Assembly: GCA_022496205.1 (NCBI GenBank)
Contig: WTXD01000004.1
Coordinates: forward strand, 310,001 to 374,000
Source: Gloeopeniophorella convolvens
Lineage: Eukaryota; Basidiomycota; Agaricomycetes; Russulales
DNA: 64,000 nt
Direction: 5' to 3'
How positions within the stretch are numbered: position 1 is the first letter of the stretch; each line of letters starts with the position of its first letter. The notes under the pieces are model-generated. The model was given only the letters and a program-made list of their open reading frames with translations, did not search any database and was not told where the DNA came from. Both the position numbers and the translations under genes were made by a program. Below, piece after piece: positions 11,237 to 22,103 of this stretch.

Positions 11237-12915
11237 ATGCTTAAGCTCAGGCAACTTGTCCCATTGAGGGCCGCCCGCCGCACGGCGTCGACCCTGGCAT
11301 CCGGACGCGCCCAGCTTCTACAGAAGAACGACGACGATGTCGTGATTACCTTTGCGAAGCGCACTGCGATGGGTCGCGCGAAGAAGGGGCAGCTCAAGGA
11401 CGTGCCAGTCGACGAGCTCCTGCACGCGTTGTTCAAGGTGCGTGATACTCCCCACCACAACGGCCAGCGCTCACTGTCACTACCCCACACATACAGGCTA
11501 CCCTGGAGAAATCGAGGCTCAACCCGGCAGCGATCGACGACATCTGTGTAGGTGCGCACACGCGCATCGCCGCCGCGGAACCCACTGTTGACTTGTTGCT
11601 GAAGGGACATGCCACCCTCCCTCGCCGCTGTACGTCTCGCGCGCCGCGGCGCTGGCGGCTGGGATCCCAGACAGCGTGCCCATCTCGACCGTCAACCGGC
11701 TGTGCTCGTCGGGGCTCATGGCGATCCGCAGCATCGCGCACGGCATCAAATCGGGAGAGACGTCGCTGGGCGTCGCGGTCGGCGTGGAGAGCATGTCGCA
11801 GAAGTCGGTCTTGCCGGTGCTTGGGCGTGTTGCTGCTCCTCACGTTCCCGTTTGCATAGCCCGCGCCCGACGCCGGTGGTGGTGGACGCCGTTAATGCGA
11901 GCGCGCAGGCGAACGACTGTATACAGGTACGTGCTGCCGCCTCTTGCGACCTCGTGGCCCGTTGGCTAATGCCGGGGCAGCCCATGGGATGGACCTCGGA
12001 GATGGTTGCGCAGGCGTACGACGTGTCGCGCCAGAAGCAAGACGAGTACGCGCTGATCTCGCACACGCGAGCTTCAAAGGTTTGGACCCTACTTTGGCCG
12101 TCCATGACGGAATTGCTCACCCAGACGAACACACAGGCCTCGGCAGGCGGCATCTTCGCTAAAGAGATCCTCCCCATCGAGCTCCGCGGGGCCGTCGTCT
12201 CCGTGGACGACACCGTCCGGCCTGGCGTCAGCGCGGGAGGACTGGCGGCGCTCAAATCGTCCTTCCCGGACTGGGGCCACGCGTCGACCACGGCGGGCAA
12301 CGCCAGCGGTATCGGCGATGGCGCGGCGCTGTGCGTCCTGACGACCCGTGCACGCGCCGAGAAGGAGGGCTTCGAGATCCTCGCGAAGTTTGTGGGCACT
12401 ACTGTTGTCGGTGTGGAACCGCGGTACATGGGGATTGCGCCTGTGTTCGCTATCCCAAAGATTTTTCAGCAGCACGGTCTCCGTCACGAGGATATCGACG
12501 TGTATGAGGTGAGCGCAGCGACTTGGATGAGGGGTGTGCATCGAGGCTGAGTTGTGAACAGATCAACGAAGCATTTGCGTCCCAGTTCACATACTGTGTG
12601 GAGCAGCTGAAGATACCCATGGAGAAGATTAATCCCAAGTAAGTTGCTGCCGCTTTTTTCGTGGCAGCAACTTATCGACACCTCTCAAACAGCGGAGGCT
12701 CCATTGCATTGACGCATCCGCTAGGCATGAGTACGCTTTCTGCTCCAATTTGGACAGTGCCGTTTCGCTGACTGAGTTCTTAAGCTGGCGTTCGTCAAGT
12801 TGTCACTGGCCTGGAAGAGCTGCGCCGACGCAATGGGGAGCTCCTGTGCACAAGCATGTGCATTGGCAGTGGAATGGGTGCTGCTGGACTTTTCGTCAAC
12901 GAGCGACGCAACTGA
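11237..12915 (+). CDS. 3-ketoacyl-CoA thiolase (acetyl-CoA C-acyltransferase)
   Basis: Nine exons join in phase to 412 residues: 11237-11437, 11497-11551, 11605-11803, 11860-11926, 11981-12079, 12137-12508, 12562-12638, 12693-12730 and 12785-12915. Family signatures: ISTVNRLCSSGLMAIRSIAH with the nucleophilic cysteine, SQNPRPTPVV, PMGWTSEMVAQAYDVSR, INEAFASQF, a histidine block GGSIALTHPLGMTG and the C-terminal CTSMCIGSGMGAAGLF with the second cysteine. It cleaves 3-ketoacyl-CoA in beta-oxidation. The N-terminus (MLKLRQLVPLRAARRTAS) is basic and lacks a clear PTS2, so mitochondrial targeting is possible; peroxisomal homologues are closest by motif. The usual GHP is THP and the following Cys/Ala position is Met. 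Confidence 0.92.
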
Positions 12916-14034
12916 CCCCTCTACGGAATACTTTGAAACGTTTGCACCAGATCATTTTGGCTTCAATTCATGCTGCATGTACGATAGTCACGGGGTTTGT
13001 TGCAATCCACACCATACAGCTAATGCTATTTTCTATGGGTTGTGACGCTGCAGTATTTGCGAAGATGTGACCTTGGAATATGGGGCCAACTGCAGCTATA
13101 ACATTGGATCATGTAGCCGGGAGTCATTCGCAGACATGCGGGAATGATCATCGCGAGGAATGAAACCAGGTACGGTGATCACAGGTTCTACTGTGACGTG
13201 GGAGATGTTGGTGGTTGCGGGCTCCAGATGGGATGAGAACGCTTCAGGTGGTGGCACCCCAGAATAATGAAGGAACGGCGAAAAACGACGGCATTCCGTG
13301 CACCGGTGAGGTTCAACGAAACTAAATCACTCCATCACTTGAGGGCGTTTGGCTCATGCGATGGCGCTAATGATTCCTTGACAAACATTTGTTCACATCC
13401 CAAATAGAAAAAAAATGCATTTATTACAGGTATCTGCGGAGATATATAGAAGGGACCTGAGGGAGATGTGGTCAGCTCCTTGCGCAGACTGACGACATAG
13501 ACAGTGAAAAAGAATAAGGAAAGCTCAGAAGGTCATTCATGTCATTGAGCCACACAGCACTCGAGCTTTGCAGCCGTTGTGGTGCGCGGTCAAATCGACT
13601 AAGAGGTGCCAGTGGTGGTTGAAAATACAACGCTCTTCATAGCGGCGGATGGAAAATAATCAATACAGGCAAGTACTGAGGAACTCACCATTGGAAAGGA
13701 ACACGACAGAGAAAATGCGAGGTTCAGCCAGGAAGCGCGTATTTTTATATGAAATGTTTTCGAACTCCGCCAACGCCCACGGTATTCTCACGATGGCTGT
13801 AGTAGGGCGCCATAGGCTATCGACAACTCGACCAGCGACACTCCCGCTCTCTCCCTCAAATCAAGGTGCGTTATTTCACTCCAGGTTGGACCCATGGTAC
13901 CGGAGGGTGGACGTTTGACCGGAAAAACGACGCTCTTCACGTTATTTTGAGCTGGATGCACCCACGCCTCTGCGGATGAAGTGAGTTATCACAGATGCTG
14001 ATCCATTGCCCACAGCTTTCCTCAAGCCCTCAAA
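12916..14034. other. Intergenic region without recognisable gene
   Basis: About 1.1 kb between the thiolase and the uS3 gene. I found no conserved peptide in either strand and no repeat. An A-rich patch lies near 13409. The part near 14034 must hold the uS3 promoter. Small box C/D-like words occur but not in a supportable snoRNA arrangement. Confidence 0.4.
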
Positions 14035-14985
14035 ATGTCCGCTCAAATCAGCAAGAAGCGCAAGTTTGTCGCTGACGGCGTCTTCCGCGCCGAGCTTAAC
14101 GAGTTCTTCACTCGTGAACTCTCTGAGGAGGGCTACTCCGGTTGTGATGTCCGTGTGACTCACGCGCGGACTGAGGTTCGTAGATCTTGCTCTATGTGGA
14201 GTGTATATACTCAGTTATGCATTTTAGATCATCATCCGCGCCACCCACACCCAGGAGGTTCTCGGCGAGAAGGGTCGCCGCATCCGTGAGCTTACTGCTC
14301 TCGTCCAAAAGCGTTTCAAGTTCCCCGAGAACACCCTCGAGCTCTACGCCGAGAAGGTCCAGACTCGTGGTCTCTCCGCTGTTGCGCAGTGCGAATCCCT
14401 ACGCTACAAGCTTCTTGGCGGTCTTGCTATCCGCCGGTATGTTTTACGACGGGTCTCTGTGTTCGCAAGCAGTGCTGATAGAGCCTCAGTGCATGCTACG
14501 GTGTGCTTCGTTTCGTCATGGAGTCTGGCGCCAAGGGTTGCGAGGTTGTCGTGTCTGGCAAGCTCCGTGCTGCCCGTGCCAAGTCTATGAAGTTCACGGA
14601 CGGCTTCATGATCCACTCCGGTCAGCCCGCCCGCGACTTTGTTGACTACGCTGTCCGCCACGTCCTCCTCCGCCAAGGTGTCCTTGGTATCAAAGTGAAG
14701 ATGTATGCGGATTCCTGCTTGATATGTTCAAGCAGCCCAACTGACTTCCGTTTTAGCATGAAGGGCTACGATCCTGAGGGTCAGCTCGGTCCTCGCAAGC
14801 CCCTTCCCGACTCTGTCAACATTCTCGAGCCTCCTGTGGACAAGATCATTGCCGAGCCTACGTCCGAGCAGCGCGAGCCTGCGATTCCTCAGGCAGCACC
14901 GATACCGGACGAGGCTGCCTATCAGCAGCCGCAGGAGGGCTACGACCAAGGCGCATACGCGGAGCCGCCCGCTGCCGGTTTCTGA
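14035..14985 (+). CDS. rps3: 40S ribosomal protein S3 (uS3)
   Basis: Four exons join in phase to 263 residues: 14035-14175, 14228-14436, 14490-14702 and 14757-14985. The protein starts [20 protein letters not shown] and carries the eukaryotic uS3 blocks: [18 protein letters not shown], the KH domain with [20 protein letters not shown], and [20 protein letters not shown]. The C-terminal part [20 protein letters not shown] is followed by an acidic, Tyr/Gln/Pro-rich tail as in other basidiomycetes. uS3 lines the mRNA entry channel of the small subunit. Confidence 0.98.
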
Positions 14986-15105
14986 TCTGTACATTGTTTT
15001 GTGCCTCATCATTCGCAAAACTGGGACGAGTTTGGAGCCCTCAAGGGGTGCTCAAGCATATGTGGTATTCCCAAACACGAGCAGTACAAGAAGACGGAGA
15101 TTGTA

Positions 15106-18043
15106 TCACAGTTTCTGGGTGACACTGCTCCCGGCGGAGCCGCCAGGACCAGGGGGGAATTGTACAGTCACTGTCTTCGACATTCCCGTGATGCCTTTCA
15201 CCTGGATGTTCGCACTTGCGAGAGTTTGAGAAGGGTCGGAAACGGTGATGGTTCTGGTCCTGAGGTTGAGCATCAGAGCCACGTTCCCGTTGACGGTGAT
15301 ACTCGCGGGTCCGAGATCGAACAAAGGAGCGCATTTGAAAGTGAGGATACCACCGGCTACGCCCCAGAAGACCGCAGAGACCGCGTCGTGGTCGGCGTCG
15401 TAGACAGCAGAGATGTTCCCGTCATTCTGGAGGGTGATGATCTGGCGTTGACGGCTCTTTCCCTGGAATTGACTGAAGGAGGTGCCTGGGAAGATGGTAT
15501 ACGAAACAGGCTGCTCGAGATTCTCGTGCTGGATCCACGCGGCGAAGAGGTCGACGGTTTCGGGAGGCTGGGTCGACGTGCCGATGTTGGACCACGCGCC
15601 GCTGCGGTCGCCGACGGATAAGGAGAGCACCGTAGATTTGTCATCGAAGGTATACCCCACGTTGCTGTGCCAGAGCGACGACACGGTGCCGTTGAACGTC
15701 TGGTTCCCGGGCGCCGAGAAAGCTTTGTCATTGACGTGAATGGTGCCTGCGTGCTTCTTCTGGTCCAGGACGGAGTAGACAGGGGCGGTAGAATTCGAAG
15801 TGAGGTTCGCGATCATGACGTGTTGCGTGTCGTCGTCGAGGAAGAACCACGCCTTCTGCCAACTCAGCGACTTTGTGAGCGGGTTGTGGTACCGCATGGC
15901 TGCGACGCCGGTTTTTCCGTCTGAGGCGCCGCCGACGAACGCGTCGAGCCCGGTCCATTCGGCGGACGCGCATGTGAGTGGCGTGGCGGCGTAATCGACC
16001 GTAATCCCGGGGATAAGATTCCAGTCCCATGCGGCGGCGATGTCTTCGTACTCGTCACCTTGCAAATAAGTGTACAAGGTGCCATCGGCGAGATGGAAGC
16101 CCAGAGGCTATTATTACAGAGTCAGCTGACAGGTTCACCGTGATACTGAACTGACGAACATTCTGCGAGTTTGTGCATTCCGTGTTCTTCGTGCGTGTAG
16201 AATACATCTTTAGCGTGGAGACATAACCATTGCCGCGTTGGACCTGTGAGTTTATTTAGGCGTGTGATACGTATGCGATGCATGTGAATGCTCACCATGT
16301 AGTCATTGTTATAGAAGTTACGGTTTCCGATGACATTGCCCGCGTTCGCATCTGTAGTTGGTTTGACGAGGCCGTTGTAGACGTCGGTGATGGTGGACGA
16401 GTTCCACAACTGCCCGAGTTCTTGTATCTCTGACAGATTGAGGTTGAGGCTCCCCGTAGCCCTGCGGAAATATTCAAATGCTACACAAATACCGCCGCGA
16501 GTTGACATACTGAGCGTCGATCACGGGGAACGAGATGAAACGTGGGAGGGCGCTCTGGCACCTCATTAGTCTGTGATAGGCGTACAGGATAACTGATAAC
16601 GAGTGCTTACGAAGTCCCAATGGAGTACGTTGGTCTTGACGTTGCGGTAGATCATCCACTGGTCGCCGTCGATCAGAGTCTCAAAGGCCTGTTGGGAAGC
16701 AGCATTGGCCGCAAATTGGGTGCCTGCCGCGTCTATCTCCAACTCGATAACGTCATTAGAGCTAAAGGGGAGTCAGCGAACGTATCTCGCACAATGTAGA
16801 AGAGTAGGCTCACTAGTCCTTTCCATAGTTGCCGTTATAGAGAAGACCGCCATGCTGGCCAAAGCTGCCGTCCGGCTTAATCCCGTCGACCATGATGCCC
16901 GGTTCAATAACTACTTCTGCGTTGATGCGACCATAAGCTTCGGTGATAAGGCTGACATTGTTGGTCGATAAAGCGAGGTCAATTCCGACCTTGGCTACAT
17001 CAAGGATGTTCGCCCCAGTAAGGAAGCTTTTACCCTCATAAAATGTGTCATAAGAGCGCGCAGATATGGTATTGCAGCTGGTGAATTGTGACGCAGTTAG
17101 AGAGGCGTTGAAGAGCAGACAGCTCTCATCGACCAATTTAGGAACAAGGATGACCTGTAATCCGCGTCACTAGAGGACACCAACTGACTTGCAACAACTT
17201 ACGTTTGAGAACCAGTTGGTGTTCCAGAAGCCAGGAGTGCCACATGGGCATGCGCTGGTTCCACCCTGGTCCAAACACGCAGGGACGAGAAAGTCACGGG
17301 TAAACCAAAAGTCCATGGCAGATGAAATGGCGCTGGCCAGGGTCGAACTGCCAGCATATTGCTCCGCGCCCTCAAGCCCGCCGTGCCAAGCAGCAGTTAG
17401 GGTCACTGTATAACGGATTCAGCCAGCGAACTCATGCGTTGAAAGAAAGAATACCTACAGACGCGAATCCAATGGTTTCCAGCTGGCCAATTTGCACGTT
17501 GAGCGGGGCAACCGGTGGTATAATCGATCTCTGACGCGGGCCAGCTACCATCCGGCCCCAAGGTGCTTAACCTGACAGCGGCAATGTTAGACGCGGGGTG
17601 ATCCATCGGCGCTCTTTGACTTGCCAAGAAGAAATCTGCGACACATTGGTTGCCGAGGCAACGATGAATCCGAGCCTCCGTTCCAGGACGGTCTGCATGT
17701 CCTGCAGGGCTTGCGAGTTGACAGGCGAAGGGGAGGAAGTCGGTGCAACGGAGACGCTGGAAGACTGTGTAGATGTCGCAGAGACGATCACGGACGTGGT
17801 ATTGGTAGAAGCAACCGAGAAAGCTGGAAGACTAGAATGGCTGGTGACGGTAGAAACATTGAAGCTCTGAGTGGACGACGGGAGGGTGGAGGAAATGGAA
17901 GAAATCGCGGAGGACGTAGAGACCGGTGGAGATGAGGGTAGAAAGGTGGGAGAAGAGGAGGTTGGGAGGGTAGAAGGGTCTCCCAGCGGAGCAGAGAGAC
18001 CGAGGACGGCACAGTAAAGGAGAGACAAGGCAAGCTTAGCCAT
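15106..18043 (-). CDS. Secreted polysaccharide lyase family 8 enzyme
   Basis: Nine exons join in phase to 840 residues: 18043-17625, 17571-17459, 17405-17203, 17154-16814, 16761-16611, 16554-16511, 16461-16296, 16243-16160 and 16107-15106. A signal peptide (MAKLALSLLYCAVLGLSAP) is followed by about 90 residues rich in Ser/Thr, a likely O-glycosylated linker. The alpha/alpha toroid shows TLTAAWHGGLEGAEQY, FWNTNWFSN (catalytic Asn region) and DGSFGQHGGLLYNGNYG, with the His and Tyr used by PL8 enzymes for beta-elimination. The beta-sandwich half includes NVIGNRNFYNNDYM. PL8 members act on hyaluronan, chondroitin or xanthan; the substrate here is not predictable. The first intron begins GC (gcaagt at 17624). 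Divergent from the KH gene. Confidence 0.92.
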
Positions 18044-18740
18044 GAGGAAAAGAGTGGATGCTCTCGTGGCAAGCAGTAGCTGCAGAGAGACTTTGAGACT
18101 TATAGAGATGGGCAGAGAAGGTGGGGGAAGCAAGCAAAGAGCTGCGAGGGCTCCCGAACGAGTTGAGAAGCCCAAGTTTATGACCGGAACGTGATCGGTC
18201 CACTAGTTACTTATTTGTGCAGCAATACGATCCCGTTAGCTCTGCTCGGCCGGTAGCCAGGCGCCCGGCACATGAGCGGCCAAGTTGTCTGAGCGCTGCA
18301 TGGTGCCGCTGTCTGCAGGACAGAATAAGTAATCCTCAGCTGTTTAGCGAGAGCATGTGCTGTGGTGCTGATGTGCGGGGGTGAGACGGAGAAATAAGGC
18401 AAGCTGGGGGGTCCCATGACCACGCAGGGCAGGTTCGTGGTGTGCGGGGCATCAGTATGTATAAAAAGCACACAAGGCAGGGCGCTTGAAGGAAGACCTA
18501 GTGGGCGGTGGTGTAGAGAGCGATGGCGGGGACGATCAGATGTACGAGAGGACTGGCACGGAGAGGTGAGGTGAACAGTGCGGGGAGACGCCGTCGGGAA
18601 CAGCCGAGGAGGAGGAGTTGGCCGTCTGCGGCTCGCGCGCATTCCTCAGACTCATCCCGCTCTCCTCTTTTCCAAGCATCCCCTCTCCGCCCTCGCTCTC
18701 CCCCTCCTCGCTTTCCTCCCCCTCTCCCCCCTTCTCCCTC
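18044..18740. other. Divergent promoter region of the PL8 and KH-protein genes
   Basis: No coding signal seen. It contains a TATA-like octamer at 18460-18467, and a long CT-rich tract (about 18650-18740) lies directly before the KH start codon, a common fungal core-promoter/5'UTR composition. Confidence 0.5.
18460..18467 (+). promoter_or_regulatory. TATA-like element (TATAAAAA)
   Basis: Perfect TATA-like octamer about 275 nt upstream of the KH protein start, in the divergent promoter. It could serve either gene. Inference from sequence only. Confidence 0.3.
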
Positions 18741-19845
18741 ATGCCTTCCGATTCCCCGAACAACGGCCGTGACTCCAGTATGTCCTTTTCATTGCCCAGT
18801 ACCCTCCGTTCCGACCTTTTGTTCATCTAGCCTCCCCTCACGGCTCCCGCTCCCCGTCCCCCGTCGGTCACGATGTCCTTACCCTCCGTGCCCTCGTCAG
18901 TACCAAGGATGCTGGTGTCATCATAGGAAAGGCTGGAAAAAATGTTGCCGAGCTTCGTGACCAAACTGGCGTCAAAGCTGGCGTCAGCAAGGTCGTCCCT
19001 GGCGTCCACGAGCGCGTCCTCACCATCAGCGGCTCTGTCGATAGTGTTGCAAAGGTACGTTCGTATACCATCCAGGCTCCTTCCGCTGCCTAATCCCGGC
19101 ACAACAGGCATACGCTCTCATCATCGCGCAGCTCGTCGATGCCAACCCCTCTTCCCCTACTGTCTCTACATCTTCCGCCGCTCACACCTCTATGCGCCTT
19201 CTGATCTCACACAACCTCATGGGCACTATCATCGGTCGCAGTGGTCTCAAAATCAAGGCTATCCAGGATGGTTCCGGCGCACGCATGGTCGCATCCAAGG
19301 ACATGCTTCCCCAGTCCACTGAGCGTGTCGTGGATGTCCAGGGGTCCCCTGAGGCCATTGGCCGTGCTATCGAAGAGATTGGCAGGTGTCTCTTGGAAGA
19401 CTGGGAAAGAGGGCTCGGCACCGTCCTTTACCATCCAGGCGTGGCGGACGAGCGCTCGACCGGCCGTCGTTCTCACGGCTACCAGTCCAGCTACAACGGC
19501 AAGCGCTCGAACGGCGACTCGAATCCACGTGCCCCTAGCCCTCCATCCCCAACTGCAGGCAACCCTACCAACCTTCGCACCCAGAACATCTCCATTCCGT
19601 CCGACATGGTCGGCTGCATCATCGGACGCGGTGGTTCCAAGATCACAGAGATCAGGCGCCTCTCTGGTTCGAAGATTTCCATCGCCAAAGTACCCCACGA
19701 TGAGACCGGTGAACGCATGTTTACGATCGTCGGCACCCCAGAGGCAAACGAGAAGGCTCTCTTCTTGCTGTACAATCAGCTGGAGAGCGAGAAGGAGAGG
19801 CGGGTTGGGAAGGAACATCAGAGCCAAGAGGAGGAGCAGGACTGA
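18741..19845 (+). CDS. Triple KH-domain RNA-binding protein (PCBP/Hek2-like)
   Basis: Three exons give 332 residues: 18741-18777, 18831-19054 and 19108-19845. A short Ser-rich head (MPSDSPNNGRDSTSPHGSRS) leads into three KH domains, each with its GXXG loop: AGVIIGKAGKNVAELRDQTG, GTIIGRSGLKIKAIQDGSGA and GCIIGRGGSKITEIRRLSGS. A Ser/Arg/Asn-rich linker separates KH2 and KH3. The tail is charged (KERRVGKEHQSQEEEQD). Such proteins bind C/U-rich RNA and affect mRNA localisation, stability or telomeres; the specific function here is unknown. Confidence 0.94.
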
Positions 19846-20470
19846 CTTGTTCACCCCAACTAAGTCCTTCACATTGACGCTTCGCTTTCCAACCATTCGC
19901 AATGGCTATTGACGGGACTATATTCACGGGTGTTGACCCACTAGTGTTCATATACATGTATCGACCATCTCTCATTCCACCTCGTCATTATTGCGCAGGT
20001 CACAACGGACGTTCCTCCCTCCAACGTCTTACCCTCCCCCCTCGATCGCCGAAGTTCCCCCTATTTCTTGACCCCTCCAAAACCTCAAAATCCGATCGCC
20101 GTCTCCGGTATCCTCTTTCGTTCTGTCGCCTGCTGTGTTGGCGTCTACCTAAGCTGTGGCTGGGATGCCTCGTGCTCTCCCCCCCTGATCATCTGTTCTT
20201 TCCCATTGCCGTGTATGTGCATTGTCCAGTCCTTCCTTGTACGTATCTACTGTTGGTCTCTCCCTGTTGAGCCTTTACCGTACTGCTTTCGTGCAATTGT
20301 GCTAGTACTACCGTGCAATGTCTTCTAACTATATAAAAGTAGTCTGACAATGATTGCACTCGTCTTTCTCCCTCGCCTCGGCTAAGATGACTGCGAATCC
20401 GAGTGATTCAATTCGGTACCGGGCCGTGTTGCCATCAAGATAGATGTGCACTGTCGGGCCGGGATTGCCA
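19846..20470. other. Intergenic region
   Basis: Between two co-directional genes. Pyrimidine-rich on the plus strand and without a recognisable gene; a TATA-like element lies at 20330-20339. Confidence 0.45.
20330..20339 (+). promoter_or_regulatory. TATA-like element (TATATAAAAG)
   Basis: Good TATA-box match about 130 nt upstream of the preferred NUFIP/Rsa1 start at 20471. Plausible core promoter; not tested. Confidence 0.4.
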
Positions 20471-22054
20471 ATGGCAAACTCTCCAAATGACCCGAGGCGT
20501 CCTGCGCGCCCTGCGCAACTCTCTGCGCCCTCCAATGCGCCCGCTAGCGGCTCTGCATCTCTTGTGCACACACTGACGAGTACCCTAGCCAACCCGTATG
20601 CGAACGTCAGCCCACACTACGCTGCCGCATACGCCCAGTACACCTCTAGCCAGCACGCCACCGCCCAGGGCTACACCTACTCGTCCACCTACGACCCGCG
20701 CACCGCTCCTCCCCCCTCTTCGAGACCCTACACGCCTCTCCCATCCGGCGCCGCGCAGAGCCCCGGCTCCCGCACCGCGCACCCTCCCCGGCGCCCCGGC
20801 GCACCGCCGCCCGCGCACTGGTACACCCCAGGCAACAGCAGATGCACCCACGCAGGCTGCGCCTTCACCGGCTCCGCCAAGGCCGTCGAGACGCACATGA
20901 TGGACCGGCACCTAATCTACCCACCCGACTGGCACACGCGCAGGCGGCAGCCCGACTGGGACGCCGACCCGAGCTTCAAAGGGTGCGTGCGCCTGTCCCC
21001 CGTTCTCCCGTCCCCCATCCGCCCGCTGACGCGCCACAGGAAGCCCGTCCCGATCCAGGGCACGTCCGCGCGCCTCGACACGCCCGAGGACCTCGCGGCG
21101 TGGCTTGCGGAGCGCCGCGCCCGCTGGCCGACCGCCGCGCGCGTCGCGGAGAAGAAGCGCAAGCTCGAGGAGGCGGCGGCCAGCGGCCAGCTGCACCCGG
21201 ACCACCTCGCGCTGCACGGGATCAAGCGGCCGCGCACGGGCGCGGGGGCGCACGATGCACAGGCGCAACGCGGGCGCGGGCGTGGAGGACGCGGAGGACG
21301 CGGGCGCGAGAGAGGGCGCGGGCGCGGGGCGGGGAGAGGGCGTGGGGGCGCTGCGTCCGCGCCTGCTGCGCTGCCCCAGGTTCCCGCACCCGTGCCCACA
21401 CCTGTGCCGACCGTACCTGCAGCGGAGGACGCATCCGGGTCAGACTCGGACTCGGACAGCGACGGCGCGCCAGAGGTAGTGTCCGCCAAAGCACCACCTG
21501 GGATCGACGCATATGCGTCCTCCTCGGATGCAGAGCCGGAGCAGGCAAAGGTCGACGACGCGCCGCCGCCGGCGCTGCTCGCACAAGCGTCTATTGTCGA
21601 CGGTGTGGCAGTCGATCCGCCGCCGCCAGCGCCAGCCGTCGCGGCAGCAGAGCCCATCCGGCCGCCTCGCAGGGCGCCAGCACCCCAGCCTAAAAAGCCT
21701 CCGCGCAACCATTTCGCCGAGCGGCCTTCTCTGCTCCGAAGGGTGGGTCTACGTTTCGTTGGATGCTAGCGGTCTAGCTCGCTCATCGGCTGGCCGTTAC
21801 CCCAGCTTTTGCGCCCCGAGATCCGCATGACGGTGTCGAATCTCTCACAGGCTATCCACTTCCTCGTCGAGAACGACTTTTTGGACAATGTCGAGCTGCG
21901 CCCGGGAGAGGCAGAAGAAAAGCGCATCGAGGTTGTCGGCGAGCAGCTCGCGCAGCCCGATCAAATCGGCACCACTTCGGGTGGCTCAGAGTCCCTCGTA
22001 CATGCTAGCTCTGGATCTGAGGCCCATGATGATGGCCCATTACCCGCACATTAG
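20471..22054 (+). CDS. NUFIP1/Rsa1 family protein (box C/D snoRNP assembly)
   Basis: Three exons give 487 residues: 20471-20982, 21040-21742 and 21806-22054. An in-frame ATG at 20444 would add nine residues. A C2H2-like finger (CTHAGCAFTGSAKAVETHMM, then DRH) lies near residue 130. It is followed at once by the NUFIP signature KPVPIQGTSARLDTPEDLAA WLAERRARWPT, split by the first intron. Then come an RG-rich tract, acidic Ser-Asp repeats and a conserved C-terminal helix (NLSQAIHFLVENDFLDNVEL). NUFIP/Rsa1 bridges Snu13 to the R2TP chaperone in snoRNP assembly; the zinc finger contributes RNA binding. Strong GC bias and low-complexity tracts are normal for this family. Confidence 0.9.
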
Positions 22055-22103
22055 GATATTGTTACAGAATGGAGGGGGGGTAGTGAACTATGCTACATGC
22101 CAA

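Noticed and set aside
13400..13430. A-rich patch resembling a retroposon tail
   Set aside because: Only eight consecutive A, with no target-site duplication or coding relic nearby.
15001..15924. Plus-strand open frames of about 200 residues
   Set aside because: Antisense to the last exon of the PL8 lyase; no domain and no start context.
20911..21712. Long open frames on both strands within the NUFIP region
   Set aside because: GC-rich low-complexity coding leaves antisense frames open; only the plus-strand frame carries the zinc finger and the NUFIP motif.
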